From Phytopythium helicoides (Eukaryota; Oomycota; Peronosporomycetes; Pythiales; Pythiaceae): DNA of 64,000 nucleotides. The translations under genes were made by a program, and so were the position numbers. Position 1 is the stretch's first letter; every line of letters begins with the position of its first letter. The notes beneath the pieces were generated by a model that did no database searches, was not told where the DNA came from, and saw only the letters and a program-made list of their open reading frames with translations. Positions 46,993 through 58,063 of the stretch are shown in pieces. The stretch spans positions 1,054,001 through 1,118,000 of the forward strand of contig JANFNE010000019.1 in the NCBI GenBank assembly GCA_024867545.1. Reading direction: 5' to 3'.

Positions 46993-47460
46993 CCGGTGAC
47001 GAGGAGAATCAACGAAGCGGGGTGATGCACAGAGGGATTTTAATATCCGAGCTCTGGACTGCGCGAGGGACGCAACTTCTCAGCGACTTGCGGCGCTGAG
47101 GCGAGGCTTGTTGGCTATTGGTTGGTTCAAGCAGATCACATCACTTTGACTCGGGTCTTTGGTTGCAGTGCGTTTCGTCACCGCTTCTATTTCCGAGTGC
47201 TCGCTGCTGCCTGCAAGCCTGAGCGCAGCTAACCGTTCCACGTATAAATAGTAAAACGTCTGCAACGAATGCGAAGCTCACAACTTGCTTGCCTCACCTC
47301 TAAGGTTAGAGCTAACCGCTTACTCTGTTATCGCTTCAGCTCACGCGAGGCCGTTTATAGCGACCGTCTCGCTTGAGAGCTGAAGTCTGAACCCCGCAGT
47401 CTTGGTTTTTCTAGGTCTTCAGGAAAGCAGAAAAAGTCACTTTACATCCGAGCAAGTCCC
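46993..47460. other. Intergenic region
   Basis: 468 bp, no gene seen. Confidence 0.4.
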
Positions 47461-49824
47461 ATGACAGAGGAAACGCCGACCGAAAAGAAGCGGCCCAAGG
47501 TCAGACCAGCAGCAATCGGAGCATATTTAGCCGTCTTTGGCCGAATTGTCGTCGCGCCACTACTGCTCATCATGTTCGCGTTCAGCACCAAGTACTTGTC
47601 GGGTGGAAAAGTGTTTATCAACGCCGAAGAAAGCTACTTTGCCTACAGCCAAATGGACGCCGTCATGGTTGGAGGCTGCACCAATTGTGGAATTGGTTGT
47701 AGAAAAACCTTTCTGCAGCTGCTCCAGTTCGGCGAGTCGCCTCTCATGAGTAAACCCGAGTTTGAAAATCTGTACACGACCAGAACGTGGAACGAAAGCG
47801 AGCTTACAGATGAGATGCGTGCGCTGGCCGACGAAATTGACAATGATCCGGTTGCTGCGTGCATGAGCGGCGTGGACGAATGGGCTTCGCCGATCACTAC
47901 CATTGCAGGCCACCCACAGTATATCGTAGATGTCGTGCGGTTGCTGGGCATTTCGGTCCCGCCACAACCACTCAAGGAGGTCGAAAATGCCATCGAGACG
48001 GTCAAAAACTGTCCAACTAGGTGGGTGCTCGAGGCGCACATTCGTCTGTTCAAATTCCAGTCGACAGAAAACAGCGCAGACTACTCGTCTATTCCAGCTG
48101 CAGACTACACCATCTTTCCAGAATACACTGAATGCCGCGGAGACGTGTCGAATGACGGAATTGTTGGTAGCAAGCTCGCACTTGCCACGGATGGAGCTGA
48201 CCTTGTTGCAGTCGTTCCGGACATCTTGACGCTGTTCCCGTACAGCTTCGATACAAGTCTCAAACGAGTATCGCGCGATATCGCAGCCTCCAACACCATC
48301 TACAATGCGAAAAGTGTTAAGCAACCGCTGTTCCACGGCTACTACGGTGCTTGCCGAGTTCGCGAAGTCAACACGACTGGGGTTTACGTCGAAGAATCGT
48401 GCACACTCAATCCACACTGGGAAAACTACGGCCTCATGCTTCAATCTCCTGACGATCTACCGGTGTGCTCGACGACCGATGTCTGCGTTCATGTAAGTGG
48501 GAAATTGTGAAATTTGTGGTTGGCGGATCATAATCGATTGCGGACTGACACGATTATGTTGCTGTGTGCATTACTCGGTGCGCTGCTGGAATCTCTCGTC
48601 GCTCAGAATTATTACAATAGCTTGTGGGAGTTCTACGCTAGCAACGACACGACCAAGCCCGACCGGTTCTATATGGCCGTCAACGTGTTTCGCAACCGAT
48701 ACGCCGACTCGGTTGCACTCAGCGTTCTGCCCGGCGTCGTAGTGATGCAGATTTTGTTCATGGGAATGATCAGTCTGTATCAGACCATGTCCCAGAAGCG
48801 GTCCGTGTTGCTCACGCAGATCTGGGCGTACCGCTGTCAGAATGGCCACATGCAGGTCATGTACCTCGCCCAAGTCACGTATCACCTCGCGTACAACTCG
48901 GACTTGTACTATCTCGGCTTGACGACCGGCACACTGTCGCTCGAGTCGATTGGAAACCTCACGCTGTGCTTTTTCGCGTTTTCGTACTCTTTCATCAACC
49001 TCATGAAAGCTCGGTCGGGAGAGCAGCAGCTCGACAGGTACTTCCGACTCACATGGGAGATCATGCAGCTGGGTACGACGACTGTGGTCGCGGTTCTCCT
49101 TTACCAGAACCAATTCACGTCGTTGTCGGCCATTATGGACCAGAACGGTGAGCTTCTGCGCAAGACTACCGCGCGAGGCGCCAAGTACTGCAATCTCAGC
49201 GACTCGTGCATCGTCTTCAAGACGAACCTTGGTGTATTCATTGCTCTCGCAGCTCTTGTGCTGGGGATTGTCCCATTCAGCATTTCGTTTGTCTTCCAAA
49301 TGCGAGAGCGAAGTCGTCGCAAGCAAGCTCAAAGCCATCGGCAAGATAGATATGCTGTCCACAACAGCAATGGACTCCCAGATGCTCCTCAACACAGCAA
49401 AGTAGTTGCCAAAAATGAAGGCAAAGGTAAAGCGAAGTCACAAAAAGTCTCAAAGGATGGGGAGGATATGGCTGAGCTCACAAGTTTCGAGCGCCATTGC
49501 CTCGGCGTGCCGTTCACCAAGCTCTTCAACGACTGCGACGACTTCTCTCACGTTATGCATCGCAACCACCGTTGCACGAGCGTCGAGGCCGTGCTACTGA
49601 CGGGTTTCCTGTACTATGGCAAAAACGTGTATCAAGCGCCGGCAGTCATGCTCCTACTGATCGCTCGACTTCTTCCTCGTCGAGTGCTGCGCACCTTCAA
49701 CGTGCTGTTGCTTCGCTGGCACATGGATCCCATGACGAGCGCCGTCGGGGCGCCGTCTTCGTGCACATGGTACACTGCGAGCGGCGAAAAGTACAAGCTC
49801 TCGAGTGCTGTCCCCATCCGTTGA
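47461..49824 (+). CDS. Multi-pass membrane protein of unknown function
   Basis: The first part (47461-48492) encodes a lysine-rich N-terminus, a TM segment (VVAPLLLIMFAF) and a large Cys-containing loop with sequons, likely extracytoplasmic. A TGA at 48508-48510 interrupts the frame, but a consensus donor GTAAGT at 48493 and acceptor CTCAG at 48606 define a 114-nt intron that keeps the frame, so join(47461..48492, 48607..49824) gives about 749 residues. The alternative is an in-frame stop, since the intron itself reads as a hydrophobic stretch without a stop after 48510. The second part has TM segments (VVVMQILFMGMISLY, LTLCFFAFSYSFINLM, TTTVVAVLLY, VFIALAALVLGIVPFSISFV) and a charged cytosolic tail (MRERSRRKQAQ). 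I do not recognise the family. Confidence 0.7.
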
Positions 49825-50048
49825 CACATGTGAGTTGGGGCATTCCATCCTTGGGTGGAGTGCCAATCACCTCACCTCTCAGTCGGAAGATAACAACATG
49901 GCTTCAAGGCGTGCATTTCGACACGGTCGGAATCGCAATCTACCGTACAAACACGACGCTTCCCACAGACCCCACGTTTTCTTCGAAACACGTCGACACT
50001 TTCCGACCGACCGCGACCGAAGCCGCCGGGCGATCTCCTGCAGCCGCG

Positions 50049-51413
50049 ATGGCGCCCGCGCTCCCCGCCGGCCACTTGCGAGCGCCTTCGCCCGCGCGCG
50101 CCGACGGCCGCATCCTCTTGCCCCCAACGCCTCCGCACGCGCCTGTGGAGGGTCCTCGGGGCCTCTGGGAGCGCTCGGAGCGCTCGTGGAAGGGTCCTCT
50201 GCCGGTGGATCACGTCGGCGCGCACGTCGGAGGAGGACAGGACCACAGCGCGTTCGTCGCTGCGTTCGTCAGCGCGGCGGGCGATCGGCAGACGCAGACG
50301 AAGACGCAACGGAGCAGTAGCAGGAGCAGGCAGGCGGCGGCGCGCATGAGCATCGTGCCCAACCTCAAGCTCATGAGCAACAGCGAGCGCGGCAAGTACT
50401 ACCGGCGGCGCAAGAAAATGTACACGGAGGAGCTGGAGCGCAGCGTGGCCGAGCTGAGGGAGCAGGTGGCCGCGCTCTCGGTCGCGAGACACGTGCGCGG
50501 AGAGCTCGCGCTATCGGCCACGCGCACGCCGCTCGGGTCCTCGGCGCGGCTCGTGGTCGAGTACTGCCGGCAGTTTGCGCTCGGCGCGCCCGTGCGGCTG
50601 CAGGTCAACGAGGAGGCGGCGACGGCTGAGCTCGTGTCCAAGGCCACGGCGTCGCAGGCGGGCTTCCTGCGCGCGGTCATGGAGAAGGACGTGCGGTTCG
50701 GCGAGTTCTCGGGCATCGACCTGCTGCTGGACCAGTGGGAGCGCTACAGCATCTACCACTCGAGCATCCGCTGGACGCTTCGGTCCCTCGAGGTCGTGCG
50801 CGCGTCGGAGCAGACCGAAGGCACTTACAGTGAGGATGAGCTGGAGAGCGCGCCGGTGGTGATCGCGATCCGCGCCGACCTGACGGTGCGCTTCTCGCGG
50901 CGCACGATCGAGGAGGTGTTCCCGCACCTGCTGCAGGACGAGGAGCTGGTCAAGGAGCTCATCGGGCTCGAGGTCACGTACCCGTGCGTCAACCACTTTC
51001 ACTTCAACGAGCGCGGCAGGATCGAGTGGTACAACCCCGAGGTGGACTTCGTGACGGCGCTGATGGGGGCGTTGGGGTCGATCACCAAGGTGAGCAAGGT
51101 GCTGGGCCACGCGCTGATCGCCAAGGACCACCTGATCGGCGAGGTGGAGGGCGGAGACGCGGTGCATATCAGCAGTAGCAGCAGCGGTGAGGACATGAAG
51201 TGCGATCCTGTGGAGCTCGAGAGCAAGGTGGTGCACGTGGTGGAGGACAGCGAGGAAGACGAGGCGATGGGGATGGCTACACCTTTTCGTTCTGCAGGTG
51301 GGCGAGTCGTATCGGACGCCAGCGAGCACGAGCAGGACGAGGACTGGATCCCATCGAGGCCGGCGGCCAGCGAGCGCGCGAACCGCATGGACGTGGCGTT
51401 CCTGCTGGGGTGA
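50049..51413 (+). CDS. Intronless canonical-type bZIP with NTF2-like domain (gene K, left arm)
   Basis: 454 residues from ATG 50049. A 100-residue Pro/Ser-rich N-terminus precedes basic region NSERGKYYRRRKK, which has the canonical Asn-x7-Arg arrangement, and zipper YTEELERSVAELREQVAAL. The C-terminal part (FSGIDLLLDQWERYSIYHSS, then a variable acidic insert, VRFSRRTIEEVFPHLL, VTYPCVNHFHFNERGRIEWY, PEVDFVTALMGALGS) has the helix then beta-sheet pattern ending in a Gly-Arg-Ile turn that resembles NTF2/SnoaL-like folds (inference). A Ser/Asp/Glu-rich tail with GEDMKCDP and EDSEEDEAMG ends the protein. Its twin lies at 58064-59425 in the right arm. The frame is open upstream; ATG 50049 is shared by both twins. 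Confidence 0.88.
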   Translation: MAPALPAGHLRAPSPARADGRILLPPTPPHAPVEGPRGLWERSERSWKGPLPVDHVGAHVGGGQDHSAFVAAFVSAAGDRQTQTKTQRSSSRSRQAAARMSIVPNLKLMSNSERGKYYRRRKKMYTEELERSVAELREQVAALSVARHVRGELALSATRTPLGSSARLVVEYCRQFALGAPVRLQVNEEAATAELVSKATASQAGFLRAVMEKDVRFGEFSGIDLLLDQWERYSIYHSSIRWTLRSLEVVRASEQTEGTYSEDELESAPVVIAIRADLTVRFSRRTIEEVFPHLLQDEELVKELIGLEVTYPCVNHFHFNERGRIEWYNPEVDFVTALMGALGSITKVSKVLGHALIAKDHLIGEVEGGDAVHISSSSSGEDMKCDPVELESKVVHVVEDSEEDEAMGMATPFRSAGGRVVSDASEHEQDEDWIPSRPAASERANRMDVAFLLG

Positions 51414-51721
51414 GATGGCTACGCAGGCTCGGCGTCTCGGATGAGTCAGTTGCAGGTGACGAAAAGCGAAACGGCGGATCGAAATTAATTACTATTGTGA
51501 GCTGTCAAAAGGACATTTTGCTTAACGGTACTGTACAGATACCGGTATCGCTTCGTCGCTCTACTTGCCCACAGTATACCATACCCGACCCAAGTCGCGC
51601 TACAGTAGATGCTCGTCACGAGTTGCACTGCGATTCGGCCACCCATGCGCTCACCACTAGCAAATTGCGCACGTCAACCGCAGTAGTCCACCTCTTCAGC
51701 CAGTCGCGTGTCTTCTTCGCG

Positions 51722-52686
51722 ATGGAGCCGCCCCCGCCCCCGCCGAGCGCCAGCAAGCGCAAGCTCAGCAACAGCGAGCGCGGCAAGCTCTATCGGTCAC
51801 GCCGCAAGCAGTTCGAGCGCGGCCTGGAGCGCGAGGTGAGCGCGCTGCGGCGGCGCGTGCAGGAGCTGCAGCTGTTGCTGGACACGCGGCGCCAGGAGCG
51901 TCGCCGGCCGTTGGCGTCGCCGGTCACCCGTCCGCCGAGGCTCCCGAGCGAGCTCGTGGGCCGCGTCGTGGCCGAGTACTTCCGCAAGTTCGAGTTCGGC
52001 ATACCGCCGGTCGGGGTCGGGACTCCCCCGCGGCCGAGGCGCCGCTGGCGCTCGAGTCCTCGCACGCACGCTTCCTGCTTTCCGTCATGCACCCGGACCT
52101 GACGCTGTGTGGAGTGCCGCGCGGCGCGCTGGCGCTGCTCGAGCAGTGGACGCGGTACTCGGCGTACCACTCGGCGATCAAGTACGAAGTCGAGAGCGTG
52201 CGGCTGGTGGCGCCCGACCCACTGCCGGTCGTGCACATCACGGCGCGGCTGCGCGTGCGCTTCTCCAGGACGACGATCGACAAGGTGTTCCCGGGCGTCG
52301 CGAGCAACAAGGCGCTCGTGCAGCGGCTGCTGGGCCGCGAGGTCGCGTACCCCGTGGGTAACACGTTCTTCTTTGGCGAGGACGGCCGCATCCACCGCTA
52401 CGACACGCACGTCGACTTTGTGGCAGCCTTTGTGGACGCGCTGGGGAGCGTGCAGGACTCGCTGCTGCTGCTGGAGCACGCCCACATCCACAGCGAGGCC
52501 ATGATCGGAGACGACGAGAGCGGCAGCGAAAACAGCAGCAGCAGCAGCAGCAACAACAACAGCATGCAGGAAGAGGTACACCGCGAAGCCACCACCTGTT
52601 CCAGGTCGGACACCAAGGATGAGCAGCGCCGGCGACAGGAAATGGACCACACTCGCGCGGCCATGTCACTTCGTGCGATCCTGTGA
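51722..52686 (+). pseudogene. bZIP with NTF2-like domain broken by a frameshift (gene L, left arm)
   Basis: Starts at ATG 51722 with basic region NSERGKLYRSRRK (canonical Asn-x7-Arg) and zipper FERGLEREVSALRRRVQELQ. About 100 codons in, at a run of five C near 52025-52030, the frame shifts by one base; the rest of the domain (LTLCGVPRGALALLEQ, VRFSRTTIDKVFPGV, VAYPVGNTFFFGEDGRIHRY, VDFVAAFVDALGS) is intact in the next frame to 52686. The twin at 56774-57763 reads through without a break, so this is either a recent one-base loss in a homopolymer or a sequence error. A shorter poly-Ser/Asn run is encoded near 52533-52560. Confidence 0.75.
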
Positions 52687-52928
52687 ATAGCAAGCGAGGC
52701 TCCTTACACCCACCCACGCTCGTGCCACCACCGCCGCCTCAAGCGAATCGGCGACGGCAAGTCCGCAGTAATGCGTGGCACGCGTTGCATCGGCATCAAG
52801 TAAGTACTGTATTGGGAGAGAGAAATGGACGCATTTGTTGAAATCGAGGTGGCGACCACCTCACCTGACGTCACGAGAGCCACGACATCCAAACCGATCG
52901 CTCTACTGTTCAACTCAACTCGAATCGT

Positions 52929-52980
52929 ACACATACACACAAACACAAACACACACGAACACATGCAGACAGACATACAC
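52929..52980. repeat. CA-rich microsatellite (left arm)
   Basis: ACACA-type repeats with interruptions; the right arm has the corresponding GT-rich repeat at 56433-56499, which is longer. Confidence 0.7.
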
Positions 52981-53181
52981 GGAGCGCTTGGTGTCGGCGC
53001 GACAGAGACTCGGCGGAGGAAAGTGGACCGGTGTCAGGCCATCCATTTCCAGCGATGGGCCAGATGACGACCAGGGCGAGTCGTCATGACGACGGGGTCT
53101 CCGGTCCACTGTCCAGAAGTACAGTACCGGTATGTTGACGCGCACCGATTACGGTACTGCGTTCCAGTACACGGTGTGTAT

Positions 53182-54632
53182 TTCATATTCTATGGATTGT
53201 ATGTCCAGGGTTTTTACGGGGTTATCGGCGTGAGCTCGTCGTGAAGATCATCACCGCGGAAGGCAACGTGATGGTGGCTACCGATAGTGGGTTGTGATGA
53301 GTCTCCCCGACAGTAGCCATGATTTCAAAACATGGATCTGCATGACCTCGACGAGTGGCGACTCAAGCGTAGTGAGCGGGTCTGTGGGTGCTGGAGGCGG
53401 GATATCGACGTCGTCTACCTCGTGGTCCCTGGCGATCGCAGTGGAGTGCAGAGTCGACTATTGTTCAAGCAGCTGTGTGCTTGGTGCTGCAGATCGGTGT
53501 CGATCTCGTTGGGGATGTCAACGACTGCTTCTAGCGGCATGGTGACCTTTTCCACTGCGTATAGCAGATTGCTCGAAAGATGCGTGACGTTCTCCGGAGT
53601 AACAAGTCTGCATCCGTCGCCACTGGTGAATCTTCGTAGGTGTTCGACAGCCAGCCGTAGTAGTACAACACTTGGTCTATCAAAGCGACGGAAAGGTATC
53701 CTATCAACGACGCTAACTTATCATGATGCCGGCGGCGTGCAGCTTGAGCGGTTGGTTCTAGTATTGTTCTGTACGATGGTAGTATCGGCTCGGTATCGGG
53801 TGGTACCTTCAAGGAAGCTTGGAGTGGCGAGTGGTGTCAGCAGCACGAGTAGAGTGGTGGTGATTGTCGGCTTTGCTAGCATAGCTAGCGGCAGCGATGG
53901 CTAGGCAAAAGGAATGGCAGCGAATACAAGTTGGTTCATTGTTCATAGAGAGAAAGCGCGGAAAATTTGGCTGTGACCACGTACAGGTGGCATGAGGACT
54001 GATGAGTAGAGGCCTGCAACCTCTTCGTTGAAGTGGTCAAAATCCAACGTTTTTACCGGTATCTACCGACAGAAACCGGTGTTGGCTGCGATGACGACCC
54101 GAAGAAGGGTCCACGACGACCCTGCTCGATGCCACGTCGACTTGAGGAGCAAGCAAGCGACTTCGGTGTGGAGACTGACTGACTGGCTCGAAGGGATGCG
54201 TGAGGTTTGCGTGCTCCAAAATGGTTTACTCAACACTTTCGAGCAGAGAGCAGTCCAACTGTGCACCACGGGGCCACCTGCGCGCGCGCTGCTCATGCAG
54301 GAGCTTTTTTTCGCGGGTAAACAGCTCGCGGTGTCGAGGTAGGACATGATAACAACTGCAACCAAGCAATGCAGTTATATGCGGAGGGCTCTGCCTGCGT
54401 TCCCGAGCGATCGTTGAGGTCTCATGATGATGAAACAGACATGCGGCTGGTTGGTCGCTTGGCCGTTTCGTGGTGAGGTGCTGAACTCTTCCGAGTTCGG
54501 GCCAAAATGAGCCACGCAATGGCGACTCGGAATCTACCATGAATGACATGCAAAGGTGTCGTCGTTCTCGTGTTACATGGCACTCCAATAAATCTACTCC
54601 TGCTAGCTCGCTCGCGGCTTGCGCCGCATCTG
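53182..54632. other. Centre of the inverted duplication, left part, without a clear gene
   Basis: 1.45 kb. Open frames exist on both strands at 53332-53904 and 53531-53812, but they show no domain landmarks I recognise; a degenerate mobile-element remnant is possible. The stretch just before 54633 is the 3' flank of gene M. Confidence 0.4.
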
Positions 54633-55736
54633 TTAGTGGCCGCCGTCTAGGCTGAGGTGCTCGAGCAGCTCGGAGGCCTCGCGCACGCTGCCGAGCGCGT
54701 CGCTCCAGCCGCCGACTAGGTCCACCTGTGCGTCGTACTGCGTGATCTTGCCGTCCGGGCCAAAGTAAAAGTGCACCCGCACGGGGTACGACACCTCCAG
54801 CCCGAGCAGGCGTTCCACACGCGCGCGCTCAGCCTCGGCGTTCTCTCCCTCGCCCTCGCTAGCAGCCACGATGGCCGGGAACATGCCCCGTAGGTGGCGG
54901 CGGCCAAACCGCACCTGAAGGTCGCCCGAGGCCACGACCAAGGCGCGCGGCTCGAGTCCTATCACGTCCAGGTGGGACAGCTTGAGATGAAGAGACTGGT
55001 GCGCGCGCGTGTGCGACTCCCAGCAGTGCGAGAGGTGCTCGATGCCGACGCTTCCGTCAAACACGAGCTGTGGGTCCACGAGCGTGTCCATGAAAACTTC
55101 TTGGCGTGGAGACCGCCGCAGCTGCAGCGCACTGGCGTCGGCGCCGCCGTCTTCGGTCAGGAACGCCGGGATGCCGAGCTCGAAGGCCGCAAAGTACTCG
55201 CAGACGACGCGAGAGTAGGGCGTCGTGGGCAGCGTCGAGTGCGGCGATCCGTTGGCGTAGCGCACGATGGTCTGCAGCAGGTCGTGGCGCATGCGTCCGC
55301 AGTTCTCGAGCGTGGTGATCTCCTGCTGCAGGTCCTGCACCTGTCGCGTGAGCGCGTCCATGTAGTTCTTGCGCCTCGAGCGGTAGAGCTTGCCGCGCTC
55401 GCTGTTGGTCATCCTGCGCTTGACGGTGCCGCGCTTGGCCCCCGGGCCCGCCGACGCCACGATGGGGCCGGCCGCCGCCGATATCGTCGGCACGCGCAGC
55501 AGCCCCGTGACGGTGAAGCTGGGCGGGGGAGAGCTCGTGCCCATCGACGACAAGCTGAGCTGGAAAGGCGGCGGCGTCATGGGCTGCGCGGCCGCCGGCG
55601 GGTGCTCGTGCACGGCCGAGGGCGAGCGCTGGCCCTTGGCCGCCTCCTCGGGCGCCTTAAGGGCCGGCAGCTCGTCCTCTGGGGCCGCCAGGAGCGACGA
55701 GATGGCCATGCGCGCGTCGCGGGGGGCCACCATCAT
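54633..55736 (-). CDS. Intronless canonical-type bZIP with NTF2-like domain (gene M)
   Basis: 367 residues from the first of two adjacent ATGs (55736). An Ala/Pro-rich N-terminus is followed by basic region NSERGKLYRSRRK with Asn-x7-Arg, and a zipper (YMDALTRQVQDLQQEITTLE). The C-terminal domain follows the K/L pattern: CEYFAAFELGIPAF, LSHCWESHTRAHQSLHLKL, VRFGRRHLRGMFPAI, VSYPVRVHFYFGPDGKITQY, VDLVGGWSDALGS. It is the single-copy third member of this subfamily and sits in the centre between the two arms, in the same orientation as the right-arm pair. Confidence 0.9.
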   Translation of the reverse strand: MMVAPRDARMAISSLLAAPEDELPALKAPEEAAKGQRSPSAVHEHPPAAAQPMTPPPFQLSLSSMGTSSPPPSFTVTGLLRVPTISAAAGPIVASAGPGAKRGTVKRRMTNSERGKLYRSRRKNYMDALTRQVQDLQQEITTLENCGRMRHDLLQTIVRYANGSPHSTLPTTPYSRVVCEYFAAFELGIPAFLTEDGGADASALQLRRSPRQEVFMDTLVDPQLVFDGSVGIEHLSHCWESHTRAHQSLHLKLSHLDVIGLEPRALVVASGDLQVRFGRRHLRGMFPAIVAASEGEGENAEAERARVERLLGLEVSYPVRVHFYFGPDGKITQYDAQVDLVGGWSDALGSVREASELLEHLSLDGGH

Positions 55737-56232
55737 GGCGGTCCAGGGTCGATTCGCGGAGTGGCCGCGGAGGGAGGGGCCAGCCGAAAATAACTGACAT
55801 TATGTATGTGGTATAGTGGAAGCAAGAGAAGTAGAGTGCCGCCGGTTTAGAAGACCTGCGCAGTGGCTATGCACGCTGTCGACTGCTTTTGTAATATGTA
55901 CTGTACGCTAGACTAGCTAACGAAAAGGAGTAGATGTACGGCGTTTGCTCAATAAGAGCAGTACTACTGCGCGGCCCTCTAAGAATAGATGAGTCGGTTT
56001 GTCTCGCGTCCTCGACTGGGCTATCTGTATCTAAAGATACCTTTCAAAACTGCAAGTGCCTCTATTTATTAAATTTGGTAGCCAGCTAGCAGACACTCTG
56101 GACCCCGACTCGCTCAGGAGCTACCTCTAATACTTTAGGCAATTGTGAAGTTATAGACTACCAGGTAGTCATTCATCTACGGTACGCTCCGAGAACGAGA
56201 GAGACAGCAAAAGAAATCAACTACTGTACATG
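55737..56232. other. Centre of the inverted duplication, right part
   Basis: About 500 bp, AT-richer than the arms, no gene seen. It contains the upstream region of gene M. Confidence 0.4.
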
Positions 56233-56773
56233 TACACACCGTGTACTGGAACGCAGTACCGTAATCGGTGCGCGTCAACATACCGGTACTGTACTTCTGG
56301 ACAGTGGACCGGAGACCCCGTCGTCATGACGACTCGCCCTGGTCGTCATCTGGCCCATCGCTGGAAATGGATGGCCTGACACCGGTCCACTTTCCTCCGT
56401 CGAGTCTCTGTCGCGCCGACACCAGGCGCGCCGTGTGTGTCTGTCTGCATGTGGTTGTGTGTGTCTGTGTCTGTGTGTGTGCGTGTGTGCGTGTGTGCGA
56501 CTCGACTTGAGTTGAGTTGAGTTGAACAGTGGAGCGATCGGCTTGGATGTCGTGGCTCTCGTGACGTGAGGTGAGGTGGTCGCCACTTCGATTTCAACAA
56601 ACGCGTTCATTTCTCTCTCTCAATACTGTATGTAACCTTCTTGATGCCGACGCAACGCGTGCTCTCTACATGCCACGCATTACTGACTGCGGACCGTCGC
56701 CGATTCCCTTGATTCCCATGAGGCGGCGGTGGTGGCACGAGCGTGGGTGGGTGCGAGGACCCTCGCTTGCTAT

Positions 56774-56906
56774 TCACAGGATCGCACGGAGCGACATGGC
56801 CGCGCGCGTGTGGTCCATTTCCTGTCGCCGGCGCTGCTCATCCTCGGTGTCCGACCTGGAACAGGTGGTGGCTTCGCCGTGAACCTCTTCCCGCATGTTG
56901 TTGTTT

Positions 56907-56947
<41 letters not shown>

Positions 56948-57763
56948 TTCGCTACTGCACTCGTCGTCTCCGATCATGGCCTCGCTGCGGATGTGGGCGT
57001 GCTCCAGCAACAGCAGCGAGTCCTGCACGCTGCCCAGCGCGTCCACGAACGCCGCCACATAGTCGACGTGCGTGTCGTAGCGGTGGATGCGGCCGTCCTC
57101 GCCAAAGAAGAACGTGTTGCCCACAGGGTATGCGACCTCGCGGCCCAGCAGTCGCTGCACAAGCGCCTCGTTGCTCGCGACGCCCGGGAACACCTTGTCG
57201 ATCGTCGTCCTGGAGAAGCGCAGGCGCAGTCGCGCCGTGATGTGCACGACCGGCAGTGGGTCGGATGCCACCAGCCGCACGCTCTCGACTTCATACTTGA
57301 TCGCCGAGTGGTACGCCGAGTACCGCGTCCACTGCTCGAGCAGCGCCAGCGCGCCGCGCGGCACTCCACACAGCGTCAGGTCCGGGTGCATGACGGAAAA
57401 CAGGAAGCGTGCGTGCGGGGACTCGAGCGCCAGCGGGGCGACCTCATCGCCGACTCCGACCCCGACCGGCGGCAAGCCGAACTCGAACATGCGGAAGTAC
57501 TCGGCCACGACGCGGCCCACGAGCTCGCTCGGGAGCCTCGGCGCGCGGGCGTCCGGCCACGCCAACGGCCAGCGCCGCCGCTCCTGGCGCCGCGCGTCCA
57601 GCGACAGCTGCAGCTCCTGCACGCGCCGCCGCAGCGCGCTCACCTCGCGCTCCAGGCCGCGCTCGAACTGCTTGCGGCGCGACCGGTAGAGCTTTCCGCG
57701 CTCGCTGTTGCTGAGCCTGCGCTTGCTGGCGCGCGGCGGGGGCGGGGGCGGGGACGGCTCCAT
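56774..57763 (-). CDS. Intronless canonical-type bZIP with NTF2-like domain (gene L', right arm, intact)
   Basis: 329 residues from ATG 57763 in a single uninterrupted frame. Basic region NSERGKLYRSRRK, zipper FERGLEREVSALRRRVQELQ, then VAEYFRMFEFGLPPVGVGVG, LTLCGVPRGALALLEQ, LRFSRTTIDKVFPGV, VAYPVGNTFFFGEDGRIHRY and DYVAAFVDALGS. The segment PPVGVGVGDEVAPLALESPH spans the place where the left-arm twin is broken. A poly-Ser tract of about 12 residues comes from the GCT repeat at 56909-56945. The acidic C-terminal tail ends DHTRAAMSLRAIL. Confidence 0.9.
56909..56945. repeat. GCT/AGC trinucleotide repeat encoding poly-Ser
   Basis: About 12 GCT units inside gene L' (minus strand AGC, serine). 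The left-arm twin has only about six units at 52533-52560 followed by AAC (Asn) codons, so the tract length differs between the twins. Confidence 0.85.
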
Positions 57764-58063
57764 TGCGAGGAAGTCGCGCGACTGGCTGAAGAGGTGGGCG
57801 ACTGCGGTTGACGTGCGCAATTTGCTAGTGGTGAGCGTGTGGGTGGCCAAATCGCAGGTGCAACTCGTGACGAGCATCTAGCGCGACTTGGGTATGGTAT
57901 GGTATACGGTGGACAAGTCGAGCGACGGAAGCGATACCGGTATCTGGACAGTACCGCTAAGCAAACACGTCCTTTTGACAGCTCACAATAGTAATTAATT
58001 TCGATCGGCCGTTACGCTTTTTTCGTCACCTGCAACTGACTCATCCGAGCCGCCGTAGCCATC

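Larger units (their letters stand above)
49897..53181. repeat. Left arm of a 3.3-kb inverted duplication
   Basis: Runs from ACATGGCTTCAAG (49898) to the sequence complementary to 56233 (GTTCCAGTACACGGTGTGTA). The reverse complement is found at 56233-59606 with high identity across two genes and their flanks, including non-coding ends (TACTGTACAGATACCGGTATCG region). The arms differ by scattered substitutions and small indels, so they are separate genomic copies rather than an exact assembly mirror. Confidence 0.88.

Noticed and set aside
50511..51329. Long minus-strand open frame opposite gene K (and the like at 58241-59491 opposite K')
   Set aside because: GC-rich coding DNA commonly leaves long antisense frames; the plus-strand bZIP explains the conservation.
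51790..52650. Long minus-strand frame across gene L
   Set aside because: His/Arg/Val-rich composition typical of an antisense shadow; the bZIP frames on the other strand match the twin gene.
53332..53904. 190-codon plus-strand frame in the palindrome centre
   Set aside because: Ser/Arg-rich with no recognisable domain; could be a transposon remnant on the other strand, but there is no reverse transcriptase or transposase motif to support it.
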